Positions 1 to 8,392 of a stretch of DNA of 64,000 bases are shown piece by piece (position 1 is the first letter of the stretch; each line of letters starts with the position of its first letter). Position numbers and translations under genes: made by a program. The stretch comes from JAEUOS01 sp965279115. GTDB lineage: Bacteria; Pseudomonadota; Gammaproteobacteria; Burkholderiales; JAEUOS01. The stretch spans positions 3,534,001 through 3,598,000 of the forward strand of contig OZ257137.1 in assembly GCA_965279115.1 (NCBI GenBank), given 5' to 3'. The notes under the pieces were generated by a model. It saw only the letters and a list, made by a program, of their open reading frames with translations, was not told the DNA's origin and did not search any database.

Positions 1-1
1 G

Positions 2-835
2 CATTCCGAGGTTACGGTGATGCGGATTTCGGGAATGTCGACGTGGCGGGCGCTGCGCACGGTACTTGGCATCGGCATGATGTTCGCCGTGGTCACGTTC
101 CTGGTCGGCGAGGTTGTCGCGCCGCAGGCCGAGCGCGCGGCGCAGGCATTGCGCCTGAAGGCGCTTACCTCGGTCATCGCGCAGGAATTCCGCTCCGGCC
201 TGTGGGTCAAGGATGGCACGCGTTTCGTGAACGTGCGCGAGGTGAAGCCCGACACCCGCCTGGTCGGCATTGCGATCTACGAGTTCGATGCCGACAACCG
301 GTTGCGCTCGGTCACCAACGCGCGCAGCGGAGAGTATGCCCCTCCCAATGCCTGGAACCTGGGCGAGGTGACGCGTACCGTGATCGGCAGACCCGGCGAG
401 CCAAGCCGGGTCGAGAACGCGGCCGATTTCAAATGGACGTCCGACCTCAATCCGGACATCCTGGGCGTGCTGTTGGTGCAACCCGACAAGATGTCGCTTG
501 CGAACCTGCACCGCTACACCCGCCATCTGGAAGAAAACCGCCAGAAAACAGACCGATATGACATTGCCCTTTGGAAAAAGGTAGTTTATCCGCTTGCCAT
601 TCTGGTGATGATGGCGCTGTCCCTGCCGTTTGCGTATATGCATGCCCGGTCTGGCGGCATTTCGCTGAAAATCTTTGCCGGCATCATGCTGGGCCTGGTG
701 TTTCATCTGCTCAACAGCCTGTTTGCCCACCTGGGCGCCATCAACACGTGGCCCGCGGTATTGTCGGCCACCACGCCAGCGGCCATGTTCATGGTGTTGG
801 CCTGGCTGATGCTCTATCGCGCGACCCGGGCTTGA
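2..835 (+). CDS. lptG: LPS export permease LptG (5' end cut off by the window)
   Basis: Inner-membrane subunit of the LptB2FG ATP-binding cassette exporter, which extracts LPS from the inner membrane and passes it to LptC/LptA. The reading frame is already open at base 2 (reading HSEVTVMRISG...), upstream of the first ATG at 17, so the true start lies outside the window. About 277 residues are visible; the family is usually 350-380. What remains shows a membrane segment near residues 15-35, a soluble periplasmic beta-jellyroll-like middle, and several hydrophobic segments in the last 85 residues. The internal motif VMRISGMS matches the family's coupling-helix region. LptF would be expected just upstream. 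The call is confident from layout and motif. Confidence 0.88.
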   Translation, partial: HSEVTVMRISGMSTWRALRTVLGIGMMFAVVTFLVGEVVAPQAERAAQALRLKALTSVIAQEFRSGLWVKDGTRFVNVREVKPDTRLVGIAIYEFDADNRLRSVTNARSGEYAPPNAWNLGEVTRTVIGRPGEPSRVENAADFKWTSDLNPDILGVLLVQPDKMSLANLHRYTRHLEENRQKTDRYDIALWKKVVYPLAILVMMALSLPFAYMHARSGGISLKIFAGIMLGLVFHLLNSLFAHLGAINTWPAVLSATTPAAMFMVLAWLMLYRATRA

Positions 836-987
836 AGTGACCGTGATTGTGGTGTTTTTGCCACAAAAATAGGCGATACCTCAGGTAAGATCTCAGGATT
901 AAAGGGCCGGACGGTCGATATTCCACAGGATTTGATGCCTGCCGGCCTGCCAAGCCAGAATTGGCGAATCCTTTGGGGAGGATGGGC

Positions 988-2613
988 ATGCAGTCATGCC
1001 GCGCGTATTTCAGGCGCGCAATCGGGGCTGGCATCGTGGTGTCGATTGTCACCGCCTCGACGGGGTTCGCGCAGACGCCGCGTTTCGAGGTCCGGCAGTA
1101 TGTGGTGGAGGGCAATACGCTGCTTTCTGCTGCTGAAATTGAAAGTGCGGTTGCACCGCACCGTGGCGGGCAGCGTGACTTCGGCGACATCCAGCGGGCC
1201 CTCGAGGCACTCGAGGCGGCGTACCGGGCGCGCGGCTATTCCGCGGTTTCAGTGCAACTCCCGGAGCAGGAAGTCGCGGGCGGGCAAGTGCGGTTTCGGG
1301 TGGTTGAGGCGCGCATCGCAAGGATCGTTGTCGAGGGCAACCAGCATTTTTCAACGCAAAACGTGCTGGCGGCGTTACCCGGATTGATTGCCGGCGAGGT
1401 GCCTAACGCGCGGGCGATGTCCGAGTCGATACAACTTGCCAACGAGAACCCGGCCCGGCAGGCCGACGTGGTTTTGTCCGTCGGCGAGAAGGAAGGCGAA
1501 CTTGACGTCAAGGTGAACGTGACCGATGAGCGGCCCTGGCGCGGTTTCGTCACCTATGACAATACCGGCAACAACGCGACCGGCCAGCATCGCCTGGGCG
1601 TGGCCTTGCAGCATGCCAACCTGTTCAACCGTGACCATGTGGCAACGCTCGCCTACACGGGGGCGCCAGAGAAGCCGGCGGGCACCAAGGTCGACATCTG
1701 GAGCCTTGGATATCGCATCCCCTTTTACAAGTGGGGCGACAGCATGGACCTGCTGTACGCCAAGTCGACCATCGGGACACCTTCGAACTCTCCGGCGCTT
1801 GGCAGCACCATCGGCATTGTCGGCCGCGGCAGTGTCGGCGCCGTGCGTTGGAATCACCTCTTCGCGCGCGCCGGCGAATACAGCTCGCGCCTGATCCTGG
1901 CGCTCGACTATCGTGACATGAAGAGTGCCTGCGTCGATGCCAATGGTGCGCCGGTCACGGGGGTGGCCGGATGCGTTGATTATCTTGTCCAGCCGGTGAG
2001 CTTCACCTATGCCGGCCGGCTCGACCAGCCCGCACGGGTACTTGGCTACAGCCTGGGCGTTTCGGCCAATACCGCCGCCAGCGACGGCAACAGCTACGAC
2101 CTTGCGAGCGGCAATCGGCGCGCACCGCGCAGCTTTGCCGTTTTGCGCGGGTCCGCCAACCTGGTGCAGGTGTTGGCGGCGGACTGGCAGTTGCGTGTCA
2201 ACGCGCAGGTGCAGGCTACCCAACAGGCCTTGGTGCCAACCGAGCAACTCGGGCTGGCCGGTAGCAACGCCGTACGCGGGTTTACCGAGCGGGCGTATGC
2301 CGGAGACCGCGGCTACGTGATCCAGGTGGAAGCCTACACGCCGGAACTGGCCCCGCATGTTGGCCTGCCTGGCAGCCTGCGGGTGCTCGCCTTCCATGAC
2401 CTGGCCAACGGCAGCAACCTGAACCAGCCTTTCGATCAACCGAGCAATTTCGGCCTTGCCAGTGGCGGTGTCGGCGCACGCTACCAGTGGCGGCGCGACC
2501 TGTCCTGGCGGTTTGACCTGGCGCACGTGCACCGCGCGCCGGCGATTTCCAGCGGCGGACCGATGGCCGATGGCAGGTGGCGCGCCCATTTCGGCCTGAC
2601 GGTCGGGTTCTAG
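988..2613 (+). CDS. Two-partner secretion outer-membrane transporter (TpsB, ShlB/FhaC/HecB family)
   Basis: Omp85-type 16-strand beta-barrel that exports the TpsA protein encoded next to it. I chose ATG 988 because GGGGAGG lies at 975-981, six bases upstream. The longer TTG 961 and ATG 982 options fit worse. The 541-residue product begins with a signal peptide (residues 1 to about 29, ending GFAQ), followed by two POTRA-like repeats (about 32-180; FEVRQYVVEGNTLL, then IVVEGNQHFS). The barrel follows, with motifs YDNTGNNATGQHRLG, NLFNRDH and a C-terminal ...GLTVGF ending in aromatic Phe. Length is typical. Only 18 bases separate it from the TpsA gene, so it is cotranscribed. The substrate is inferred from this pairing. 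Confidence 0.9.
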   Translation: MQSCRAYFRRAIGAGIVVSIVTASTGFAQTPRFEVRQYVVEGNTLLSAAEIESAVAPHRGGQRDFGDIQRALEALEAAYRARGYSAVSVQLPEQEVAGGQVRFRVVEARIARIVVEGNQHFSTQNVLAALPGLIAGEVPNARAMSESIQLANENPARQADVVLSVGEKEGELDVKVNVTDERPWRGFVTYDNTGNNATGQHRLGVALQHANLFNRDHVATLAYTGAPEKPAGTKVDIWSLGYRIPFYKWGDSMDLLYAKSTIGTPSNSPALGSTIGIVGRGSVGAVRWNHLFARAGEYSSRLILALDYRDMKSACVDANGAPVTGVAGCVDYLVQPVSFTYAGRLDQPARVLGYSLGVSANTAASDGNSYDLASGNRRAPRSFAVLRGSANLVQVLAADWQLRVNAQVQATQQALVPTEQLGLAGSNAVRGFTERAYAGDRGYVIQVEAYTPELAPHVGLPGSLRVLAFHDLANGSNLNQPFDQPSNFGLASGGVGARYQWRRDLSWRFDLAHVHRAPAISSGGPMADGRWRAHFGLTVGF

Positions 2614-2631
2614 ATTTTCCGGAGGGAAAAA

Positions 2632-5600
2632 ATGTCGCCTTCCAGCGAGTTCTCGATGTCCTGCGGTCCGATGGCAGGTACGCGCCGGGCGGTCGCCCTG
2701 CGCCTCACCGCCTGCGCGATGGCGCTGTCGGTTGCGTTTGCCGCGCCTGCGCATGCCAATCCTGCGGGTGCGACCGTCATGGCCGGCCAGGCATCCATCA
2801 TCAACCAGGGCAAGCTAACCACGATCACCAACAGCAACGGTGCGGTGATCAACTGGCAGTCATTCTCCATCGGGCGTGACGAGATTACCCGCTTTGTTCA
2901 GCCCTCGGCATCCAGCAGTGTGCTTAACCGCGTGGTCGGCACCGATCCTTCGACGATACTGGGCCAATTGCAGTCCAACGGACGGGTGTTCCTGATCAAC
3001 CCCGCCGGCATATTGGTGGGAGCAGGCGCGCGTGTCGATGTGGGCAGCTTCGTCGCATCCTCGCTCAACCTGCGCACCGAAGACTTTCTCGTCAACCGCC
3101 TCAACTTTCAGGCTACGCCCGGAGCGGGGCTGGTGCGCAATGACGGTGCGATCAGTACGCCGCAAGGCGGGCAGGTATTCATGGTCGCGCCGAAGGTCGA
3201 GAACGCGGGTGTCATCAACGCGCCCGGTGGCGAGGTGGTTCTGGCCGCAGGCCGTGCGGTGCAGATCGGCGACACCGCATCGCCCGGCGTGCGTATCGAA
3301 GTGTCCGGCGGGGAAACCGCGAGGAACCTCGGCGGCGTGGCCGCCGAAGCCGGGCGCATCGGCCTCTTCGGGGCACTGGTAAAGAACAGTGGCACTCTCA
3401 ATGCCTCCAGCGCTGTGGCCGAGGGCGGGCGGATCCTGCTTAAAGCCACCGGAAGCACGGTGGTTGATGGCGACGCAAGCCTGGTGGCCAACGGAGCCCG
3501 AGGCGGCCGGATCGAAATCCTGGGCAATGAAGTCGCGCTCGCGGATCGCGCAACGATTGACGCTTCCGGGCGCAGTGGGGGTGGCACCGTGCTGGTCGGC
3601 GGCGACTACCAGGGCAAGAATCCCGAAGTGCAGAATGCGCAGGTCACCTGGGTCGGCCCGCACACTGTGCTGCGTGCGGAAGCGACCGAGACCGGCGATG
3701 GCGGCAAGGTTGTTGTCTGGTCGGATGACACCACGCGTGCCTACGGCAACCTCTCCGCACGCGGCGGCGCCATATCCGGTAGTGGCGGCTTGATCGAGAC
3801 CTCCGGAAAGCGTTACCTGGACATGGAGGGCATTCGTGTCAACGCCTCGGCGGCCAATGGGCAGGCCGGCACCTGGCTAATCGACCCCGAGGAGCTGCGC
3901 ATCGTCGAGAACGGCTCGCCAGGCAGCAACACCAATGTTTCGACGCCGCCGAACTTCGCGCCGGTGGTAGGCACCGCGCCGGCAACGTTGTCGGCCGATA
4001 CGCTGCGCATCGCTATCAATAGCAATACCAACGTCACCGTCGCCACGGCGGCAGGAGCCGGAACCGGCACCGGCGACATCACCTTCGACGCATCGTCGGG
4101 ATCGATCCTCATCTCCAAGACAGGCAACACGTTCTCCTCGACGCTGGACATCAACGCCTACCGCAACGTCATATTTACAGGGGGGACCACCACGTTCCGG
4201 ACCACCGCGGGAGCCGGAACCCAATCGCTCAGCATCAACCTGAACGCCGGCACCTCGAACTCGATCGGCGCGGCCAACGTGTTCACCGATGCCGGTGCGA
4301 CAGTGAACCTGGACGCCACATCGCTGGCAAGCGTTGGCATCGCCATTGGCAACGGCAAGACCTGGATCAATAACGGGACGGTTAACCTGGGCGGCAAGTC
4401 GGTGATCAAGTTGCCAACGCAGACCAATCCGTTCCCGGCGCCGACCGCGATGCCGGCGACGTTCCAGAACAACGGCAGCTTCAACAACGCCAGTTCCGCA
4501 ACCAACTTCATCACCAGTGACGCAATCGATGGCAAGTTCGACAATTTTGGTGTCGTCAATTCCGTCTTGGGCACGTTGGATGGCATTTACAACAACAATC
4601 CAGGCGCGTATCTGAACGTGCTTGGTACGGGTGCTCTGGAACTCAAGAACGCGCAACTCATGCGTGGCACGATCGATATTCAGCAAGCTGGGGGAACGTT
4701 GTTGATATCCCAGTATCACGGGACAGTCACCCGCTTTCACGACACCATAGGCCTGGGGGTCGGACGTATCCTGGTGCAGCAAAATGGCACGCCGGCGCCT
4801 CAAGCCGATTTCCAGCGCTTCAGTGGATCCGGTCTGACCCTGCAGGCGGGAACTGGCGTGGTGACCATCACAAATGGCACGAGCGTTTTTGGTACGGTGA
4901 CCAACCCTGGCGCCTCTCTGAGCATCAATGGCGGGGTACTCGCCGTGGCCGGCGACTTCATCGTGCCGAGCGGCATCACCTACGCCGGCAACGCCGCGCT
5001 GGCGGCAGCTGGCAACCTGATCGTTACCGGTCGAACGATCTCGGGGGCCACAAACCTTGCGCTTGGCGCAGGCGGCAACGTCGTGATAGGCACCTCGACG
5101 ATCAATGCCACCAATTCCGTGTCGATCGGCGCCGGCTCAGGAGTTTTCCTGGGCAGCAGTTCCGTCGGTACCACCGCGAGCGCAGGGACAAGCATAATTT
5201 CAGGTGGGTCGGTGCTCGTGAACCTTGGCACGCTCGGCAACAATAACGCCCCCACTTCGGTGACAACCGGCGCGGCGACCGTTGATGGCGGTACGGTCAA
5301 CGGCAACGTCACGTCGGTCGTGGCCGGGAACCTCCTTGTGACAGGCGGCGGCACGCTTTCCGCGTCCGACAAGTTGCGAGCGGTAATCGCCAAGGACATC
5401 ACCGTCGATTCATCCGCCGGCAACAGTTCGATACTTGCTACCAACGATCTCAACCTTGCGCTGGCTTCGCCCGACTCCTTCCTCAACCTCGCGGGCGGTG
5501 CTTCGGGGCAATCCCGCGTCAAGGTGATCGGGCCCGCCGGCTCGGCCATCCGCGTGCTCTTCAACAATCGAACCTCAGGCGGCCTGATCGTCGATGGCGC

Positions 5601-5898
5601 GCCTGGCATTGGCCCCGGCAGTTTCGGCAGCGGGTTCCGGGCAGGTGCCGCAAATGCATTGCTGGGAAGCGATCTTTTCGTCGCCTATGGTGGCGCGTTC
5701 ACAGACGTGTGCAAGGTGCTTCCCGGCTTGTGTTTCGTTCGGGCGATCGTGAATGCGCCGCCGGGCGCCAATCAACCACCCAAACCGCCGCCAAAGGATG
5801 ACGCCGAGGGAATCGGCCCGTTTGGCGACCAGGCGCCCGGCGCAGGTGCGGGCGCCACCAATCAGAAGAAACGCCCCGGCGTTTGCAAGGCGGCATGA
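2632..5898 (+). CDS. Two-partner secretion exoprotein (TpsA, filamentous-haemagglutinin-type)
   Basis: Secreted or surface-held beta-helical protein exported by the upstream TpsB. GGAGGGAAA at 2620-2628 supports ATG 2632. The 1088 residues start with a long signal peptide (to about AHA, residue 43) and the TPS secretion domain. Its conserved core is readable: NRVVG near residue 100, and NGRVFLINPAGILVG at 116-130, the family's NP(N/A)GI signature. Gly/Asn/Thr/Ser/Val-rich repeats follow, typical of a right-handed beta-helix. The last 60 residues differ: Cys1027 and Cys1034 are close together, then a Pro/Lys/Gly-rich tail, then Cys1085. Apart from two in the signal region, these are the only cysteines I see. 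Whether it is an adhesin, a haemolysin or something else cannot be told from sequence; no toxin domain is visible. Confidence 0.88.
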   Translation: MSPSSEFSMSCGPMAGTRRAVALRLTACAMALSVAFAAPAHANPAGATVMAGQASIINQGKLTTITNSNGAVINWQSFSIGRDEITRFVQPSASSSVLNRVVGTDPSTILGQLQSNGRVFLINPAGILVGAGARVDVGSFVASSLNLRTEDFLVNRLNFQATPGAGLVRNDGAISTPQGGQVFMVAPKVENAGVINAPGGEVVLAAGRAVQIGDTASPGVRIEVSGGETARNLGGVAAEAGRIGLFGALVKNSGTLNASSAVAEGGRILLKATGSTVVDGDASLVANGARGGRIEILGNEVALADRATIDASGRSGGGTVLVGGDYQGKNPEVQNAQVTWVGPHTVLRAEATETGDGGKVVVWSDDTTRAYGNLSARGGAISGSGGLIETSGKRYLDMEGIRVNASAANGQAGTWLIDPEELRIVENGSPGSNTNVSTPPNFAPVVGTAPATLSADTLRIAINSNTNVTVATAAGAGTGTGDITFDASSGSILISKTGNTFSSTLDINAYRNVIFTGGTTTFRTTAGAGTQSLSINLNAGTSNSIGAANVFTDAGATVNLDATSLASVGIAIGNGKTWINNGTVNLGGKSVIKLPTQTNPFPAPTAMPATFQNNGSFNNASSATNFITSDAIDGKFDNFGVVNSVLGTLDGIYNNNPGAYLNVLGTGALELKNAQLMRGTIDIQQAGGTLLISQYHGTVTRFHDTIGLGVGRILVQQNGTPAPQADFQRFSGSGLTLQAGTGVVTITNGTSVFGTVTNPGASLSINGGVLAVAGDFIVPSGITYAGNAALAAAGNLIVTGRTISGATNLALGAGGNVVIGTSTINATNSVSIGAGSGVFLGSSSVGTTASAGTSIISGGSVLVNLGTLGNNNAPTSVTTGAATVDGGTVNGNVTSVVAGNLLVTGGGTLSASDKLRAVIAKDITVDSSAGNSSILATNDLNLALASPDSFLNLAGGASGQSRVKVIGPAGSAIRVLFNNRTSGGLIVDGAPGIGPGSFGSGFRAGAANALLGSDLFVAYGGAFTDVCKVLPGLCFVRAIVNAPPGANQPPKPPPKDDAEGIGPFGDQAPGAGAGATNQKKRPGVCKAA

Positions 5899-5900
5899 TC

Positions 5901-6656
5901 ATGAAGATTTTCAAGGATGTTCGTGTCCGCATCATCGCCATTTCCCTGGCCATTTTTGCCGCCATATCCCTGGTGTTTGGCACCTCGCCCGCGCATGCCC
6001 AGTCGGCCGGCACCATCACGCACCTATCTGGCACGCTTTCGGTGGTCAGGCCGGATGGTCAGCGCCTGCTTGCCGTCAACTCCCCGGTGCGCGAAGGCGA
6101 CCTGCTCACCACCGAGCGCGAGACCTATGCGCGCATCAAGTTCACCGATGGTGCGGAAGTGGTGTTGCGCCCCAACAGCCAGCTGCAACTGGCGCGCTAC
6201 CAGTACGACGCCAGCCAGCCCGAGCGCGACAACATGCTGTTCGCAATGGTGAAGGGCGGCATGCGCGCGGTCACCGGCCTGATCGGACGGCGCAATCGTG
6301 ACCGTGTCTCTGTCACCACTCCTACCGCGACGGTCGGCATTCGCGGCACGCATTTCGGCCTGCTGTTCTGCCAGACCGGCTCATGCGCCGGCATCCAGAA
6401 CGCAGGCGGGCGACCGCTGGAGAATGGCCTGCATGCGGATATCGCCAGCGGCTCCATCATCGTGACCAATGGCGCGGGCTCGCTGGTGATCAATGCCGGC
6501 CAGTTCGGTTTTGTCGCCGATCAGTCGACCCTGCCGCGGGTGGTGCCGCCTGAGGCCGGCCTGCGCGTGACCATGCCCAATGCGATCAGCACCAACATCG
6601 CCTCGCGCGGCATCGGTATCGGTGTCAATCGCGATGACAGCTGCGTGATGCAGTAA
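5901..6656 (+). CDS. Secreted FecR-domain protein in the TPS operon
   Basis: FecR domains occur in periplasmic regulators and, without a membrane sensor part, in secreted or cell-surface proteins of unclear role. This 251-residue protein has a signal peptide ending AHA (residue 33) and a FecR domain over about 38-155. Visible hallmarks are TITHLSGTLSVVRPDG, VREGDLLTTE, ARIKFTDGAEVVLRPNS and TPTATVGIRGTHFG. There is no later membrane segment, so it is not a FecR anti-sigma protein. Cysteines occur at LLFCQTGSC and near the end (DDSCVMQ). It overlaps or abuts tpsA: ATG 5895 shares bases with the TpsA stop codon, and ATG 5901 is three codon starts away with AAGG at 5887-5890. Its role in TpsA secretion or surface attachment is inference from the operon. 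Confidence 0.8.
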   Translation: MKIFKDVRVRIIAISLAIFAAISLVFGTSPAHAQSAGTITHLSGTLSVVRPDGQRLLAVNSPVREGDLLTTERETYARIKFTDGAEVVLRPNSQLQLARYQYDASQPERDNMLFAMVKGGMRAVTGLIGRRNRDRVSVTTPTATVGIRGTHFGLLFCQTGSCAGIQNAGGRPLENGLHADIASGSIIVTNGAGSLVINAGQFGFVADQSTLPRVVPPEAGLRVTMPNAISTNIASRGIGIGVNRDDSCVMQ

Positions 6657-6667
6657 CGCCCGGGCCT

Positions 6668-7255
6668 TCAGGTCTTGGACTTGGGGACCCGCCCCATCAG
6701 GTAGAACTCGTCATTCGGCCGCATCGCCGTCATGTTGGCCATGCGGTTGGAGAGCCCGAAGAATGCGGCGATGGCGCCGATGTCCCAGATGTCCTCGTCC
6801 GAGAAACCATGCGGGCGCAAGGCGGCGAAGTCATCATCATCGATGGTGTACGAGACTTCCGTGATCTTCACCGCAAAATCGCACATCGCCTTTTGCCTGG
6901 GCGTGATGTCCGCCTTCAGGTGATTGGTGGCCACCTGGTCGGCAACCAGCGGCTTTTTTTCGTAAATCCGCAGGATGGCGCCATGCGCCACCACGCAATA
7001 GATGCAGCGGTTGCGGCCGGAGACTGCAACGACGATCATTTCGCGTTCGCCCTTGGTGAGCCCGGAATCCTCCTTGAGCATGAGTGCGTCGTGATAGGCA
7101 AAGAAGGCGCGCCATTCCGCCGGACGGTGTGCCAGTGCCAGGAACACGTTGGGGACGAAGCCGGCCTTCTGCTGGGTTTCCAGGATGCGGGTGCGGATAT
7201 CTTCCGGCAGGTCGCGGATTTCCGGGATCGGGTAACGACTGATCGGCAGGCTCAT
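6668..7255 (-). CDS. AhpD-like / carboxymuconolactone decarboxylase-family peroxidase-related protein
   Basis: Likely a small cytoplasmic all-helical protein of the AhpD superfamily, whose members use a CxxC pair for peroxide reduction. ATG 7255 is preceded by AAGGAG eight bases away, so the longer TTG-started frame (7285) is not used. The 195-residue product carries the signature E-x(n)-C-x2-C-x3-H as GEREMIV...RCIYCVVAHG (Glu70/Glu72, Cys84, Cys87, His91). The second half (DITPRQKAMCDFA, GFSDEDIWDIGAIAAFFGLSNRMAN) is typical of the peroxidase-related subgroup. It lies 30 bases past the last LPS glycosyltransferase, on the same strand, so it may be the tail of that operon. The physiological substrate is unknown. 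Confidence 0.82.
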   Translation of the reverse strand: MSLPISRYPIPEIRDLPEDIRTRILETQQKAGFVPNVFLALAHRPAEWRAFFAYHDALMLKEDSGLTKGEREMIVVAVSGRNRCIYCVVAHGAILRIYEKKPLVADQVATNHLKADITPRQKAMCDFAVKITEVSYTIDDDDFAALRPHGFSDEDIWDIGAIAAFFGLSNRMANMTAMRPNDEFYLMGRVPKSKT

Positions 7256-7285
7256 GGGGATGCTCCTTGAGGGTTGAAGTTGCAA

Positions 7286-8392
7286 TCAGGACTGTTGGAC
7301 ATTGGCGTCGAGCATGCGATCGCATGCCGTTGCCACGCGATCGAACGCAAGCGCGTGCATGCAGGCGGGCGCCGCGCAGCGGTCCAAGCCGCGCTGGCAA
7401 CGGCGCACCCAGGCGATCTCGCGCTTGAAAACCGTGCGTTGGTCGCGGCACGGAAAGTCGGCATCGATGACGGCTGCGAACGCATGATTGCGCCAGAAGC
7501 GTCCCGCGCCGAACAACACTTCCGACCCCGGCCCGAACAGGCATAGCGTGGGTGTTGCGGTCAGCTTGGCCAGATGCACGATACCGGTGTCGGGCACGAC
7601 CAGCAAGGCGGCGCCCGCCAGCAGATGCCAGAGTTGCGGCAGGTCGAGCTTGCCGGCAAGGGATCGATGCTCGCCGGCGGGATCGATCGCATCCACCAGC
7701 GCCGTCTCTCCTGGTCCCGCGGACCATACGACCTCGAGGCCGCGGCGCGCGAGATGCTCGGCCAGTGCGCGCCAGCGCTCACCTGGCCAATAGCGCAAGG
7801 GCGAACCGGCCCCGACGTGCAGCACCGCGTAGGGATGGTTTGGTCGTTCGAAGGCAGTCGCCGGCGGGGCAGGCCAGTCGCCCGCCGCAAAGGCTTCGTC
7901 ACCGGTTCCGGCCATGCCGGCAAAAATGTCGGCGAGATTGGCAGGCGCGCCAGGCCACGCGACCAGTTCGTCGACGATGCGGTTTTTCCAACCTGGCGTG
8001 TCCCGATCCAGCGCCACCACCCAGCGCGCACCCGCGGCGCGGGCCAGCAGGGCATGGCGGTTCTCCCCCGGCACGAAGGCCAGGTCGTAAGGCCCGCGTC
8101 TTGTGACGGCCCGGGTCAGTCCCGGATGATGCGGATCCCAGGCGACCGCGTTGGCGCCGTAAGGGCGCCCGGCGAACAGGGGCAGGCAGGCGGGGCTGAC
8201 GGTGATGTCGATCGCGGCAATCGGGTAAAGGCGGCGCAGCCGCGCCAGCAGCGCGGCCAGCATCAGGGTGTCACCCAACAGCAGATTGTGGGCAACCAGG
8301 ATGCGCTCAGGGTCGTGCGGCCGACGCCTGACGCGCAAGGCCTTGGCCAGCACGCGTGGCATCACGACCATGCGGCTGGCCAATCGGCTCAT
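7286..8392 (-). CDS. GT9 glycosyltransferase (ADP-heptose:LPS heptosyltransferase family)
   Basis: Glycosyltransferase family 9, which transfers heptose or a related sugar to the LPS inner core at the cytoplasmic face of the inner membrane. The 368 residues show the two GT-B Rossmann halves: VAHNLLLGDTLMLAALLARL near the N-terminus and AVLHVGAGSPLRYWPGERW near residue 190. The family nucleotide-sugar motif PDTGIVHLAKL and FGPGSEVLFG follow. The C-terminal third is Cys-rich (CRDQRTVFK, RRCQRGLDRC). The start codon overlaps the stop of the upstream glycosyltransferase by four bases (8389-8392), indicating translational coupling. Donor and acceptor sugars cannot be assigned. It is distinct from the second GT9 enzyme at 12.5-13.6 kb. 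Confidence 0.8.
   Translation of the reverse strand: MSRLASRMVVMPRVLAKALRVRRRPHDPERILVAHNLLLGDTLMLAALLARLRRLYPIAAIDITVSPACLPLFAGRPYGANAVAWDPHHPGLTRAVTRRGPYDLAFVPGENRHALLARAAGARWVVALDRDTPGWKNRIVDELVAWPGAPANLADIFAGMAGTGDEAFAAGDWPAPPATAFERPNHPYAVLHVGAGSPLRYWPGERWRALAEHLARRGLEVVWSAGPGETALVDAIDPAGEHRSLAGKLDLPQLWHLLAGAALLVVPDTGIVHLAKLTATPTLCLFGPGSEVLFGAGRFWRNHAFAAVIDADFPCRDQRTVFKREIAWVRRCQRGLDRCAAPACMHALAFDRVATACDRMLDANVQQS

Noticed and set aside
847..866. TTGTGG-N8-CCACAA hairpin after lptG as a terminator
   Set aside because: The stem has only six pairs and is followed by A residues rather than T on the coding strand.
1375..2754. 459-codon reverse frame over tpsB
   Set aside because: It mirrors the tpsB coding sequence, has low complexity and no ribosome-binding site; the forward frame has all domain features.
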